Source of the DNA: Verpa conica
Lineage: Eukaryota > Ascomycota > Pezizomycetes > Pezizales > Morchellaceae
Direction: 5' to 3'
Assembly (NCBI GenBank): GCA_033030425.1
Contig: JAUFSD010000015.1
Location: 620,001-684,000 of the forward strand
DNA: 64,000 bases
Position 1 is the first letter of the stretch. Every line of letters begins with the position of its first letter. Both the position numbers and the translations under genes were made by a program. Below the pieces are notes generated by a model. The model searched no databases, was not told where the DNA came from, and saw only the letters and a program-made list of their open reading frames with translations. This document shows, piece by piece, positions 32,992-44,576 of the stretch.

Positions 32992-34596
32992 ATGGATACA
33001 ATACCGCAGGAAACCAACTTGAAACAATCTATCAAGCTTCCTAACGAGATTCACATCCTAGTTGCTGAACAACTCTGTGAAGTCCGCGATGTCATCTCCT
33101 TCCTCCTCACCAACCGCTATCTCTCTAGTCTACTCCTCAGACCACTACACTCCCTCGCTGCACGTTCGTCATGTATTCTAACTGCCCTCATATGGGCAGT
33201 TGTTAAAAAGGATTCTCAAATGCTGCGTGTACTCCTCTCGCATGGCCCACGCGGGATTACGTTGAAAACAAAGACAGGAGCTGTACTCCATTACGTATCT
33301 CGTAGATGCACCAACGAAACCGTTGAGAAGGTCATGAACGAAGGTGTCAATCTCATTGTCACAAAGCGCACAGGCTCTCGCAAGACAATCTCCGGTACCA
33401 CGCTCCACTGGGCCGCACGGATTGGCCATGGAGTGCTGTTACAGTTGTTATTGGACTCTGACGCCAATGTTGCTGCCTTCGATGCAATAGGGCATACAGC
33501 ACTCCATTGGGCAGCGTCAATGGGAAATAATGCTGCCGTAAAACTTCTATTATCCTATGGTTCCGTACGGTTAGTCCGAGGTATATTTGGTGATACCCCA
33601 CTTGATAGAGCCCGGTATTACAACCACCAAGAAACGGTTATGCTCCTACTCACCGACACTCCCGTAGACTATATCTACAGAGACCGTTCAACATCTGTCA
33701 CCCTCGCTGCATCGTGCTCCAATGACGACACCGCATATGAAGCCGTCACTTCATTAATCGCTCGGGGTTCCCGTTTCTGCTACCATGAAGGTTATGGCAG
33801 CGGCCCAAGTGCCCTCCTTAACGCCGTCATCGCAAATAACCCCAAAACCATGTCTCTTCTCCTCTCCGCCGGAGAAGGGACAATACAGTGGCCTGGTAGA
33901 CTTCCCATATACAAAACCGCTCTCAAAGCTGGTTACCCAGAACTAGCATACAAACTCATCACTACGGCACCGCCCAGCTTTTGCGACACCCATGGCCAGA
34001 CTCTCCTACACATGGCCCTGACCCTCCCTGAATGCGACACCAAACTCATTGAATCACTCTGCCTTAAAGGTGTCTCCGTAAATTCCCCTAGTGAAGAATA
34101 TGATACCCCACTACTAAGAGCTGTATCACTAAAGAACCACTCGTTCGTGTCCCTTCTCCTCTCCCATGGGGCCGAGGTGAATGCTATTGCAATTGATGAT
34201 AAGACAGCACTTCATTACGCTGCACAGGGGCCCGCGGATAGGTGGACACTTCGCCCACCCGCAGCGAATTACGAGGTGATTGATATTGCAAAGGCACTCA
34301 TTCTAGCGGGTGCGAACATAAACGCGCAGGACGATGTCGGGCTGACTCCATTGCACGAAGCGGTTTTGGGTGGATCAGAAGCAATGGTCGAACTATTATT
34401 GGAGGCAGGGGCGGACCCTACTGTGAAGGATTATAACTGGCAGACTCCATTGGACTTGGCGGCGAGATTGATGGATGCTGGTCAGGAGGAAGCGGATATT
34501 TGGGGTTTACTGACTTGGGCGAAGGTGGGGTATAAGAGTAAACCTTGTGATTTGGATCAGGTTGAGGTGTCTGATAATTTGAAAGAACAGTGGTGA
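32992..34596 (+). CDS. F-box-like ankyrin repeat protein
   Basis: Single exon, 534 aa. An N-terminal F-box-like segment (about residues 15-55: KLPNEIHILVAEQLCEVRD, then FLLTNRYLSSLLLRPLH) would dock to Skp1 of an SCF ubiquitin ligase; the rest is ankyrin repeats, expected to bind a target. Clear repeats include GTTLHWAARIGHGVLLQLLL, GHTALHWAASMGNNAAVKLLL, GDTPLDRARYYNHQETVMLLL, GQTLLHMALTLP, DTPLLRAVSLKNHSFVSLLL, KTALHYAAQGP, GLTPLHEAVLGGSEAMVELLL and QTPLDLAARLMDAG. Some central units (about residues 220-330) are degenerate. It is intronless, unlike most genes here. F-box/ankyrin proteins are expanded and fast-evolving in several Pezizomycotina, so no one-to-one orthologue should be assumed. 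No signal peptide or membrane segment. Confidence 0.9.
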   Translation: MDTIPQETNLKQSIKLPNEIHILVAEQLCEVRDVISFLLTNRYLSSLLLRPLHSLAARSSCILTALIWAVVKKDSQMLRVLLSHGPRGITLKTKTGAVLHYVSRRCTNETVEKVMNEGVNLIVTKRTGSRKTISGTTLHWAARIGHGVLLQLLLDSDANVAAFDAIGHTALHWAASMGNNAAVKLLLSYGSVRLVRGIFGDTPLDRARYYNHQETVMLLLTDTPVDYIYRDRSTSVTLAASCSNDDTAYEAVTSLIARGSRFCYHEGYGSGPSALLNAVIANNPKTMSLLLSAGEGTIQWPGRLPIYKTALKAGYPELAYKLITTAPPSFCDTHGQTLLHMALTLPECDTKLIESLCLKGVSVNSPSEEYDTPLLRAVSLKNHSFVSLLLSHGAEVNAIAIDDKTALHYAAQGPADRWTLRPPAANYEVIDIAKALILAGANINAQDDVGLTPLHEAVLGGSEAMVELLLEAGADPTVKDYNWQTPLDLAARLMDAGQEEADIWGLLTWAKVGYKSKPCDLDQVEVSDNLKEQW

Positions 34597-34987
34597 TTTT
34601 TTCTAATAAAAAAAGGGACTGACTGTGGGATCGACCTGTTGTATAGGCTGTTTATTATTTTATTAGTTGGGGTTTCCGGTACTGAATCATGTCTCATCAC
34701 TCGGTAATATAGATAGGATAGAAATAGTCTCGGCTTAGTGCTTTAGAAGGTATAAAGCTGCTGGTATTCTGTCTAGAAACTCAAGGATACACGAACTAGT
34801 TACATCCATTATCGATATAAACAACCTACGTACACCGCAGAGCTATAAAAATATTACACAATACAGAATTTAAGTCAAACAGCTTGACAAACATTAATCC
34901 AACCAACCAACCAAACCCATTAAAAAACAGTAGCCATTTCCCATAAATAATTCCTCATAATAACACCACATCAACCTAAGAAGTTCT
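34597..34987. other. Convergent 3' region between the ankyrin gene and the GPI-protein gene
   Basis: No gene seen. Contains a short (CCAA)n tract (about 34898-34913) near the GPI-protein 3' end. Confidence 0.5.
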
Positions 34988-35797
34988 TTACAAGAGAACA
35001 ATAGCAGCCGCACCAGAAACCAAGAGGGCAGCAAGACTTGCCATTCCAGAAATCTTGGAAGCCGAGTTATGATCAGCAACTGTTATGGAAGTCTGCGCAG
35101 CCGAAGAGATGGTAATATTTGCACTCGAGGGAACTGTAGAAGAAGAAGTAGAAAAAGTAGAGTTCGCCTGAGCGGACAGGGTCGACGTTGCCAAAGTAAC
35201 GACGGTAACACTACTAGAAACAGTACCAGTAGTGACGGTGGAGGACTTGGTTCTAGAACTAGAGCTAATACTATGCCCATACACCGAGGAAACGACAGGA
35301 GCACTCGGGGCACCGGTTGGCAACTCGATCCTATATCCATCGACCGAGAGCTCTCCACCAGCAGATGCAGTCTTGGCATAGGAGTAGTACCCCGCTGTGT
35401 CGAAAGACTTTGTACTCCAGCCAGGGTTGGCAGTGATTGTGCTACTGGTATCGAGGTTTACACAGCCCGGTATGGCATACTCGCAGAGATAACCCCTGCA
35501 GTAGCAGCCATCCGCTCCATCAGCATCCTGGTAGACAGTGAACTGGCCGTCTTCGTTGTATACTTGAGTCTCTTGGGCATCGTAGGAGGCTGTCGTGGGG
35601 CTAACAGTGGTGTAGTGCTGTGTGGAGTACACGGTGGTGGTTGGCGTGGTGGTGGAGACCACAGTAGCAGGGTCGACGTAGCCTGGGCAACCGGGGACGG
35701 TAGTCTTGGGGGGTGCACGGCCACCACCACAGTCGAGATAGGCGAGGGCGGTGGATGCGGAGAAGATCGCAACAAGGGTGGAGATACGGTACTGCAT
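34988..35797 (-). CDS. Secreted GPI-anchored cell-wall protein, Ser/Thr-rich
   Basis: Single exon, 269 aa. Seen: an N-terminal signal peptide (MQYRISTLVAIFSASTALA, likely cleaved after ALA); a cysteine-bearing first half (YLDCGGG, VPGCPGY, and GCYCRGYLCEYAIPGC, which looks like a small disulfide-bonded motif); a Thr/Ser-rich stalk from about residue 170 for O-mannosylation; and a C-terminal hydrophobic tail (MASLAALLVSGAAAIVLL) after small residues around NSASKISG, the pattern of a GPI-attachment signal. It would sit on the plasma membrane or wall glucan. No catalytic domain recognised. Other frames across it on both strands are long only because of its repetitive Ser/Thr codons. The PIG-H gene of the same window encodes a component of the GPI pathway it would use. 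Confidence 0.85.
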   Translation of the reverse strand: MQYRISTLVAIFSASTALAYLDCGGGRAPPKTTVPGCPGYVDPATVVSTTTPTTTVYSTQHYTTVSPTTASYDAQETQVYNEDGQFTVYQDADGADGCYCRGYLCEYAIPGCVNLDTSSTITANPGWSTKSFDTAGYYSYAKTASAGGELSVDGYRIELPTGAPSAPVVSSVYGHSISSSSRTKSSTVTTGTVSSSVTVVTLATSTLSAQANSTFSTSSSTVPSSANITISSAAQTSITVADHNSASKISGMASLAALLVSGAAAIVLL

Positions 35798-38700
35798 TTT
35801 GGTTTTGGTTTTTGGTGATAATTAAAGATTGTTGGTATTAGAAAGAATAATCTCAAAAAACAAGTAATTGATTAATCAACGAGTGGATAGCGGGTAGTGA
35901 ATGACTAGACGTGAAACGAATGTAAAGATCGGAATTTGCCTGTCGAAAGAGTGGACTGGAAGTTCGATGAGGTTGGAGGGAAAGACTTGGAGGAAATGAT
36001 AGACATTTTATAGGGCCAGCGATAGAGTAGAGACTAGAATGAGCTTATCCCACATAAAAAGGAGATCCGATACAACCGAGACAGGGGCTTATTTTGAATG
36101 TGTATGACTCCTGCTGTTGCATTAGGGTTCTCGATCTCAATTGGGGCGTAATCTTAAGTTGTGCAGAAGCCTACCGGCAACCAGGTCTGCGGGCCCAACG
36201 CTCTACTAAAGCTACGCACGAGAAAGCTTCTATCTGTCTGTGGCGGTCGAGTTCATTCGCCCGTTCGTCTACATTAGTTTGATAGAAATCTCAGTGAATT
36301 CGGACATTTACTCACAGAACAGCACAGAACAGCACAGCAAGGCAAAGCAAAGCACATCCAAATTGAAGGCTCCCAACTTGTCCCCATCGAATTTCCCGAC
36401 CTTCCACAACTAGACGCGAGATTTAATCAAGAAGCCCCTATCATGGGTCAGTCCCTGCTCTTTGATATCTATCCCAGCGCCTGCGGCAAAGCTCGTTAAC
36501 CATGAGTCAGGCGACACGGCCCATTGTGACCAGAGGTGCGCAAGGATAAATACCCGGCACCGAACGTGTTTAGTGAGCTTAAAGCTGGCAAAACTCACAT
36601 TCTGTTAAATTGCCATCATAAGATACTAGTTAGCGGTACTTAAATTGTGTGTACAGATTGCACCTCGTTATTTCGGATGTCGATATGTCGGGCAGGACTC
36701 AGTCCCGGATAACTTGCTACTCAACACGAAGTCCGGATGTTCGGATGGTCCCTTGACTCCTATGCCATCTCTCCTACTTAGGTTGATGACTTATCATTAA
36801 TAACAAAAGCCCCCAACTAGTTGTTTCCAGATGGGCATGAGACTGCCATCTCAGTATCAAATTGTGACGGGACTGTCGGAGGTGTCTCGAGTTGCTTTAC
36901 TCAGTAAAACCGGAGCCGGGCCATTACCGAAGGCTAAATTCCAGGAACTCCATTTTCACCAAAAACCACCTATAGTTTCGACTCCTCATCGTACCCTATA
37001 CTAGGGCATAAAAATAAAAGAAGGAGGGGTAAAAAGCTGATTAATTGGCGAAAGCTACTTATTGTGGAGGACCTCCGCGACCCCGAGGAGAAAGTCGCTT
37101 TTAAAGACTACGACAACATCAGCACCATTTTACACAAAATGTAAGATCAAAGGTAATACTTATGGATTCTCTTGATTCCGCATGAGGTTCAGACACCCGA
37201 TAAGCCTTGAATTTTTAGACTAATCGGAATATATTAGTAACTCTCGAATACTTCAGTGAGAAGTCAGATTATAGTCATTTATTACTAATCCTATATTTAG
37301 TGAGAGCGATATCGATCATGCCACGATCGAGCAGCTAGTCAGGATTATAGGTGGTACGAACGCTCGAGTGAGGGGATATGCTTCCGTTTTTTTTTCAAAG
37401 GTACGCTGAAGTCGCGATTTTTAAACCCCACGGCTACGATTAATCTAATACCAAGACTTTACAGCACCTCGCATCTATCCTAGAGTACGACATACGTCTA
37501 AAGACTCAGACCAAGTAAACCTCCAGTAGCAGAACTCATCGGGATCAGTTCTTTTCTCCAGCGAAACACTTCCCTATGCAGATAAACGGATCTGTTTCCT
37601 CTCCTGGCATATAAACCAGCGCCTCCTCGGAGGACCAGTGGGTGCCGCCACGTGGGGAGTAATTGCCGGCTCCTCACCTCCGAATGATTCGAGAATTCGC
37701 TTCGCATCCACTACCTGGTAACTAGCTTTATGACCCATCCAGTCGGATATCTCCTATTTTAAGAAGTGCCAGGAACCCAGGGGAAAGAGGCGTTATTGTC
37801 TTGTTGGCGGTAGATACCGATCCACGAGTAGTGGTGACGTAATGTGGTATCAAGAACCACTGGGAGGCCGCCTACCTACTACTCCTGCAGCAGCGGCAAT
37901 AATACATTCTCAACTTTTTCGATGCAAGATCTTACGGGTTTCCTTGCTCAATAAACATTATTAAGTGATTCTGTGATTCATAGGCAATCACTCGTGTTTT
38001 TCTTGGAGCTCACTCATGGGTATCTCTTCCGAGGGCTGCTACATGTAGTGTTCCATTTATAACTTGGGTATGCATAGATACCTGGTGCTCTAAGATCAGA
38101 AATCAGAAATCAGAAATTTCTAGGAGGATTATTACAACTGTAGATCCCGATCTGCGGGAGAAACGAAACCAGGAAAAAGAAAAGCGCCTCTGTCCGTAAG
38201 CTGGGGATGTGACACTGCTGGAAATAAGGGGGGGCACGGGAGACAATCGATATGCGGTTGGATAAAACTGGAGACATTGGCCTACTATCATGCCAAAATT
38301 AAAGTGTATTCTGAAACAACGTACACTCGGCCATGTGTCGATTACTTTAGCCAGGTAAAACTACAAACAAAAAAGAGAGAAGAAAAAATCACTAACAGTA
38401 CAACCCAAGCTTTTTTTTTTAGAATTTCCCTCCCTATAAATAAGCACCTGACCCAAAAACTAAAAAGAAAATACCCAAGTTCCCCAGTTTCCATCCTCCT
38501 GGAAACAATTATAAAAACCAAAATAAAAGAGCGAGGAAAGAACTTTGACCTCCTCATTCTTAAGCCTGGTAGGTATTCACAAAAGTAATCAACGAAAATA
38601 AAAAACGTTTATGACGTGCTTAGCGAATACATTGAAATGGCCCCCAAGAAAAAACAAAAAAACAAGTTCAAACAAGGAAAGAAAATGAAAAAAACTCCCA

Positions 38701-39325
38701 GGCTGGATGGATAGCTGTACTAGTAAGGAACGGACAACAAACTGTCATCTAAGGATAGTGCACTCGATCCAAAACGATGCTTTTGAGGAACGGATGATGG
38801 ACTACAAATGAAAAAAACAAACAAAAAAACTCGGTCTGAGGGGTACGGAAATTAAGGAAAAAGATTGACAAGATGCAGAAATCGTAAAGAAAAGCAAACC
38901 CATGCTCCCAAGAGGAAATAGAAAGAGGAAAGAAAACCACCTATACTGTACCCAAATCCCACATACGTTCTTAATAGAAAAGGAAAACAAGGGAGAATGG
39001 AAAAAAGGATAAAAGCGCCTAGACGAAGAACACACTAGCCTTAGGATAGCGATAATAGTGGTAGTAGTGGTAATCGGCCTAAAGACATAGTGGATCACAC
39101 ACAACAATTTGAAAAAAGAAATACTCAAAACACCCTACTGTGATATCTTGACAATAGTCTTCATATCCCCCACCGATTCGGAGAAAAAAAGCAATACTGA
39201 CACCACGCCAAGCCCAGTAAAAAAGTACACACAGAATGAAAACGATACATATCCACATTTGTCCAGGGTCTTACCCAGTAATGCATACTCGGTGAACTAT
39301 CCCTTCAATACATCGATCGTAGTTG
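35798..39325. other. Gene-poor interval: GPI-protein promoter, decayed DNA and PDK1 downstream region
   Basis: No complete gene supported. The left part holds the GPI-protein promoter with a TATA-like element. Around 36311-36352 there is a degenerate acagaac/agcac repeat. Two coding-like scraps are seen: 36349-36498 (+) open frame with SQLVPIEFPDLPQLDARF, and 37055-37141 (+) with LLIVEDLRDPEEKVAFKDY; neither extends and neither is recognised. A short (agaaatc)3 repeat lies near 38096-38117. From about 38300 the sequence is A-rich and likely lies downstream of PDK1. Confidence 0.45.
36006..36012 (-). promoter_or_regulatory. TATA-like box of the GPI-protein gene
   Basis: Minus-strand TATAAAA about 210 nt upstream of the ATG at 35797. 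Plausible with a leader of roughly 170-180 nt; not proven. Confidence 0.4.
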
Positions 39326-41896
39326 TCAGAATACTGCTGCTAGACCGTGCCGAGAATTTCTTTTCGAAAATCTTTTGTTGCTTCGCCCATCGCTACTATC
39401 ACCTCCACGTGCCTGTTGATGTGAGTGGCTACTAATAGCATCAAGAGTGAGAGTGGAGGCCGGGCTTGATAAGGCACTCGACATGAAGCCATCATCTGGT
39501 GGATGATTGGCACTAGCAATTTCTCGAGCGCGATCTATTGTTTCTAGCCATTCACTCGCTGACGTTTTTGGATCTTCAAAAGTGTATGTTTTGTCGCGCT
39601 GGTTAAACATTAGTTATAGCTTACAAAGATCTATTAGGAGTATCCTTACTGTATCAATAGCCCAAGTGTTATCGCTATTTCCAGCAACTTTTCTTGCTAC
39701 GACACCCAACCCTTGCAGGTTGATCTCCATCTTCATTCTTTTGTCATCTCCCCCAGCCGCTGCAATGATGACCCTTGCGCAGGTTGTAATCATCACCAGT
39801 CTCTGTCGTTTCTTGCTGTTGTTTCCGCCAGTAAAGAATCGTGAAAATTTCTTTGGTGTCTCTACATGACCATTAACACCCCCCTTTCCATCCGGAGAAT
39901 GAGGTGCCGGACTAGTTTGTACAACAGCATTACCCAGCTTTAATATTCTCTCATTAGACCTCGTCAAAACAGGAGACCATTCAATATCAAGTTGACTTGG
40001 TGGCGCTAGCTCCGTAATAACGCGAGGAGGCTGAGGTCTAGAGCCCGGTACCCCCCCATTTGATGTAACTCCATTCCTGTGGGAAACGTTAGACGGAGAG
40101 GTATAATCGTCCAATTTGATTATTTTCGCCTCTGTTGGTGGTGCAACATACGGCTTTAGCCTTGGTGCCTTCTGTTTCCAGAGTTTTCGACCCCACTCAA
40201 CCCCATCAAAGAATTCATGGTTTTTGATGTGTTCTATATTGAGTCGTCTTGCAGGATCTAATACCAATAGCCTTTCTACCAAGTCCTTTGCTACTGTAGG
40301 AAATCCTTTAGGAAACTCGTAATCCAGGTTGACAATTTTTTGGAAAGTTTGGTATTCATTAGCTGCCTTGAAAGGAGGTCGCCCAGAGAGTAGCTGAAAG
40401 ACGATGCACCCAAACGCCCATAAATCAGAAGCTTTGCAAGCTGCTTTGTCAGTCAAAAGCTCTGGGGAGACATATTCTGCCGTCCCCACAAATGAGTTTG
40501 CTTTAGTATCATCAACTTCTGCTTGGTCGGCAGGGTATGAATTAGCGAGACCATTAGCTGAATCCCCATTCATTCCCTCTTGTGGTGGCTTTTTTGGTGG
40601 GTCAAGGATCTTGGCGGTTCCAAAGTCGGTTATCTTGACACGCATCTGATCGTCGAGAAGTACATTCTCAGGTTTTAGATCGCGATGAATAACACCCTTT
40701 GAATGCATATACTCAATTGTATCCAAAATTTGCGCAGAGTAATACCGCGTGCACTCTTCATCGAAAGTAGTCATCTTTATCACTAATCAGCTCTATTAAG
40801 CATAAACCAATAGATTGGTGACGTACCCTTTTCAAGAAACCTAACAGCTCCCCACCCGCCGCGAGATCTAGCACAAAATACAAACTTCTTTCGTCTTGAA
40901 ATGTATAATACAATCGTACTACGCCTGGGTGTTCTCCTAGTCTATTTAAGGTGTTTTTCTCTATGTTGACGTATTTGACTTTTTTCTCTTTGATGATATG
41001 CCGTTTGTCAAGAACCTTGATGGCGTATTCTTTTAGCGTTGTTCGGTCTGTTGCAGCGAGAACCTATAAAGCTGTCAGCCAGAGGACGGAAAATAAATGA
41101 ATTTAGGATATTCTGAACATACAGTGCTATAACTCCCTTCTCCTAGGGTTCTTCCAAAGTTGAAATCTTTAACCCCTTTCTTCACTACACGTGTAACCGT
41201 GTTTCCATTAGCATCGATATCCCTTTGGACCCCTAAAGCTGCACCCTTCTCTTTCCATTCATCACTACTTGTAGGAGGCCCATTCTCGTTGTATAGGCCT
41301 CCATCTTCGCCGCCGAATCTACCTTGGGATAATCCCCTGCTGCTTCCTAAACGAGGGGGGTACGGACCTGTTGGGTGGGATTGACGGTAGGACCTGTCTG
41401 TGTTGGAACGCTCTCTTTGAGTCTGCCTGGAAGCTGCCCCAGAAGGACCCGATAAAGATCCTCGTGAAGGCTCACGGGACATACGGGCATAATCAGGGTA
41501 CATCTGGGTGTTTGAGTGGATAGACGCGGATGACGAGATACTCTGAGAAGGGTAGGTGGAGGATGCATTGGATTGATACGAACCTCCAACGAATTGAGAG
41601 TTCGACCTTGATGGGGGGGTAGGTGGAGGGTATGCGGAGCGAAGTTGGGGTGTAGAATGCTGCGACCCGACTAGCGATGAGCTTTGAGACTGACCTCCAG
41701 CTAGCGCGTTACTGGTTGGTGAATTTGGGGAGTAGTTCTGGTGAGATGGAAGTGAATGAAGGTCTGGAATGTGAATAGTAGAGGTGTTGTTTGACGAAAC
41801 AGTTCCTGAACGAGGCGACGGAGGAGGTGAGTCGTCTGTCTGATTTGCAATCCGCAGGCCTCCTAGCGCCTGGGAAAGGTTCAAATCACCCTCCAT
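39326..41896 (-). CDS. PDK1-type AGC kinase (Pkh1/Pkh2/Ksg1 orthologue) with C-terminal PH-like domain
   Basis: Minus-strand exons 41896-41123, 41063-40827, 40774-39650, 39598-39326 give 802 aa. Phosphoinositide-dependent kinase 1 phosphorylates activation loops of other AGC kinases; yeast Pkh1/2 respond to sphingoid bases and act at eisosomes. Seen: a long Ser/Pro-rich N-terminus (1-240); glycine loop LGEGSYSTVLAA, split by intron 1 between T and V; VAIK-equivalent EYAIKVLDK; catalytic HRDLKPEN (about 366-373); DFG in ITDFGTAKIL; PDK1-specific activation loop NSFVGTAEYVSPELL; the insert after DFG (PKKPPQEGMNG) usual in fungal PDK1; and a PH-like fold from about 640 (RLVMITTCARVIIAA to YTFEDPKTSASEWLETI) completed by exon 4. 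The exon 3 acceptor is AAG (40775-40777), less standard than the others. Start at 41896 because the frame closes just upstream. Confidence 0.93.
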
Positions 41897-43074
41897 AGTT
41901 CTGTTTAGTCCGGATCTCAACCCTTATCTCTCTCGTTTCAAATACCAATTCAGTCGAGAGTTTCTGTCGTTAATCCAGGGCAGGAAATTCTGCCTAGGTG
42001 ACAATATTTAGAAAGGGGTAGATAGTGGGCGACGGGGGCGGGGGGGTAGCGAGTGTCGGAGGTCTGAGGTCGAAATTTTTGGGGTGAGTTAGTTGTAGGA
42101 GCTAAGCAAGCTAGGTTGTAGACCCTAAAATTAAACGAAACAGAATGGCCAGATCCTAAGAAACGTGTTGAAGCCTTTTCAGGTTCTGTCAATCCCAATC
42201 TTCCGTAAGTACAGTAGAGTAGGGGCCTGTGGTCGTTGTGGAACAGTGAGTGAATCGCGAGGCTGAATGTAGCCGGCTTGTGTCGGCTCTACGGTGCGCA
42301 ATCCCCACCGAAATTCGGTAAACCGTCGGCGATTTATTCAGAAAGAGCCTGCTGAACCTGGGGATGGGCGAGAAGAAAAGTTGAAATTGAGTGGGGTGTT
42401 TGCTATGTGTCGTAAAAGAACGTGACAGAACAGGTTGCCCACCTTCTAAGTGACTCGAAGAAGGGGGAGTTACTGTATAAGGGGTGAGGGGAGGGATTCG
42501 ACAGAGATGGTAACGGACGACGATGGTTGGACTGATGATGATGAGAGCCTGCAATGATGTTCCTCCTCCAGATGGGGGGGGGATCGTGATGATGTTCTGT
42601 CGGAGGGTGGAGAGGGCCGGGAGAAATAAGCCAGCGGGAACGGAGGGACGGGCAGCAAGCAAGGGAGGCGAAGTTGTCAAGGTGTCTCGAATCCGTCACC
42701 CGTAGATTCACTCACGCCTCTGGGTAGCACCTATCATTTTCCCTCTCTCCCAAACCCCTCAGAGCCCTAAAATAAGAAAAGAGACATTCTGACTTACTCC
42801 GATCTTGTCGCAATACATGTTAAATTAAATTATGCGCTCATCTACTGTACGCTCTTTTCTTTTTTTTGCCTTCTCCTCTTCTACCTCCTCCACTCTAACT
42901 ACATGTACAGAAGAGTACATACATACAAATCAGTCCCACACTTCCTCCCCTCGCGAATCACTGCTGAGGCACAGAGATACACGTGTGACAGGGATTGCCA
43001 CGCGCTGCTTGCTGGCGAAATAATCCTGAAATCCACACAACTGATATGAGATGTGGTGGTATTGGTGGTGGTTG

Positions 43075-43105
43075 AGTACATGTACCTTCTGCGTGTACAT
43101 GTACT
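43075..43105. repeat. Perfect 11-bp inverted repeat AGTACATGTAC around a 9-nt loop
   Basis: AGTACATGTAC (43075-43085) and GTACATGTACT (43095-43105) flank cttctgcgt. Each arm is itself nearly palindromic, so this is two TACATGTA sites 19 bp apart (centre to centre) and also a cruciform-capable hairpin. Could be a dimeric transcription-factor site. Confidence 0.6.
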
Positions 43106-43926
43106 GGCAAAAATCTTTTCACATACATGCACATGCTCTAGTAATCTAATTATATATAATTTGGATGGCAATAATTGATGTTTGTATTGTTTTCAGGCGT
43201 GCGTACGGACTACAACCACAATTGCTCAAGTCATACATATGTAGACGTGGACATGTAGATCCTAATATGTAGGGTCTTGTGGGGGGATGGGCATGAGTAA
43301 AGTGTGGAGCAGGTAACGGCCTTGCTGCTGACGGGATGAACATGGAACTCAACCATAGAGTACGCGTGGGCGTGGGGCCACACGCCTATGTAGGACCGTA
43401 TTCTTTTTATGTCTCCTTTCGGGAGTTCGTCACATCGGCATTTCGCCGAAGACATCGGCCAGCTCACGTGGATAGCCTTTTTGGCAGTCACCTTCCTTCC
43501 TTCGGGGAACCATTTGAAAGTCCCGGCCTCCGGAAGTCTGGCCGTAGGTACCTGGTACCGCAGGATCTCGAAACATGCCCCGTTGACCAAGACATGAGCT
43601 TTCCGGATTATTCTCCTGAAAACGGCAACGGTAAATATGTATGTACGATTGACAGCATGTAGACAATTTTCTGGATAGTATCCGCGACTTTGCGTCATAC
43701 ATGGGCCTGGCCAGACTGTGCGGCCCAGCCTAGTCGAGTCTGGTCTGATTTGGTGATCTTCAGGGCACAATTTGCGGTCTCTTCTCGGTTGAGAGGCTAG
43801 CCATTTTCATGGCATCTAACCATATCGGCTCCTAGACACAAAAGAGGGAAGTATTAAAATAAGAACCAGGGGCCGTTAGGAAAGGTTTGAAAAGTTATAA
43901 AATGAACAGAATGGTAGTCTACGATG

Positions 43927-43944
43927 AAACCCTAACCCTAACCC
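43927..43944 (+). repeat. Interstitial telomere-like repeat (CCCTAA)2CCC
   Basis: AAACCCTAACCCTAACCC, about two and a half units of the ascomycete telomere repeat (TTAGGG on the other strand). Too short for a telomere; may be a repair scar or a telobox-like promoter element. Confidence 0.75.
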
Positions 43945-44357
43945 TTCTCAGCCGTGGGGACGACGATGACTGTAATATTATGAATTTTAGTGGCGTTCTA
44001 TAATTCGGTTGCTAACAAGGGTCAAAGCTATATTATCGCGTGAATCAACCCCGATATCAAATCTTAAATCCAGATAGAATCTATCCACCCTTGGTCTTAG
44101 CTGGTCTCCGCCTCTACGGAAGGAATTTCAGGCATCCGAAAGTTACCATGAGATTAGCGATTAGATGAACTTTAGATAAGACATCACTACATTTATTCTA
44201 ATCAGCTGGTACGACGAGTAACAGGCAGGGGTGCTTGGTAAATCCACTATCTCTAAATTATAGAGGTTGATGTGACTTATTTATACGATTTTTCTAATAA
44301 AACTGATATAAGCTGGTTGGAAATTAGTACTGGACTTGGTATATTAATTACAATGAG

Positions 44358-44576
44358 ATGTCTTCTCTCATCAGCTCATCAAGAGCAAGGCTAACGCCAA
44401 TAAGGCGCTTTCAGGCGGCAATCGAACGTGAGATATCGAGATTCCACAAGCGCTTAAAGGCCCAGTTGGTTACACTTGATTACGGCGATGCTTCCGGGGT
44501 TCTTTGTTTTTCTTGTCGGAGGAAAGGTCTAATTCGCCGAGCTCTCTACTTCAGGCCTTGTGAAAAATTTGACTAA
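44358..44576 (+). CDS. Small basic ORF with CxxC-like motif, possible transposon or gene scrap
   Basis: ATG-started frame of 72 aa: a basic helix-like first half (ARLTPIRRFQAAIEREISRF, then HKRLKAQL) and a cysteine-bearing end (CFSCRRKG, then FRPCEKFD). No family recognised and no neighbouring exon found. Just downstream (44686-44835) another ATG frame of 49 aa begins MSTGTSLPRGKRSP. Both may be remains of one decayed element. Listed with low confidence because the cysteine pattern looks zinc-knuckle-like but is incomplete. Confidence 0.2.
   Translation: MSSLISSSRARLTPIRRFQAAIEREISRFHKRLKAQLVTLDYGDASGVLCFSCRRKGLIRRALYFRPCEKFD

Noticed and set aside
35069..35818. 249-codon open frame on + opposite the GPI-protein gene
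   Set aside because: Antisense shadow of repetitive Ser/Thr codons; the minus-strand frame has signal peptide and GPI tail.
42189..42711. Overlapping proline-rich frames upstream of PDK1 (-)
   Set aside because: Low-complexity CT-rich leader; no in-frame splice to PDK1 that adds recognisable sequence. A uORF role is possible but unsupported.
43231..43770. 179-codon open frame (-) and overlapping 108-codon frame (+)
   Set aside because: Both strands are open because the patch is GC-rich; neither translation shows domain-like features or splice partners.
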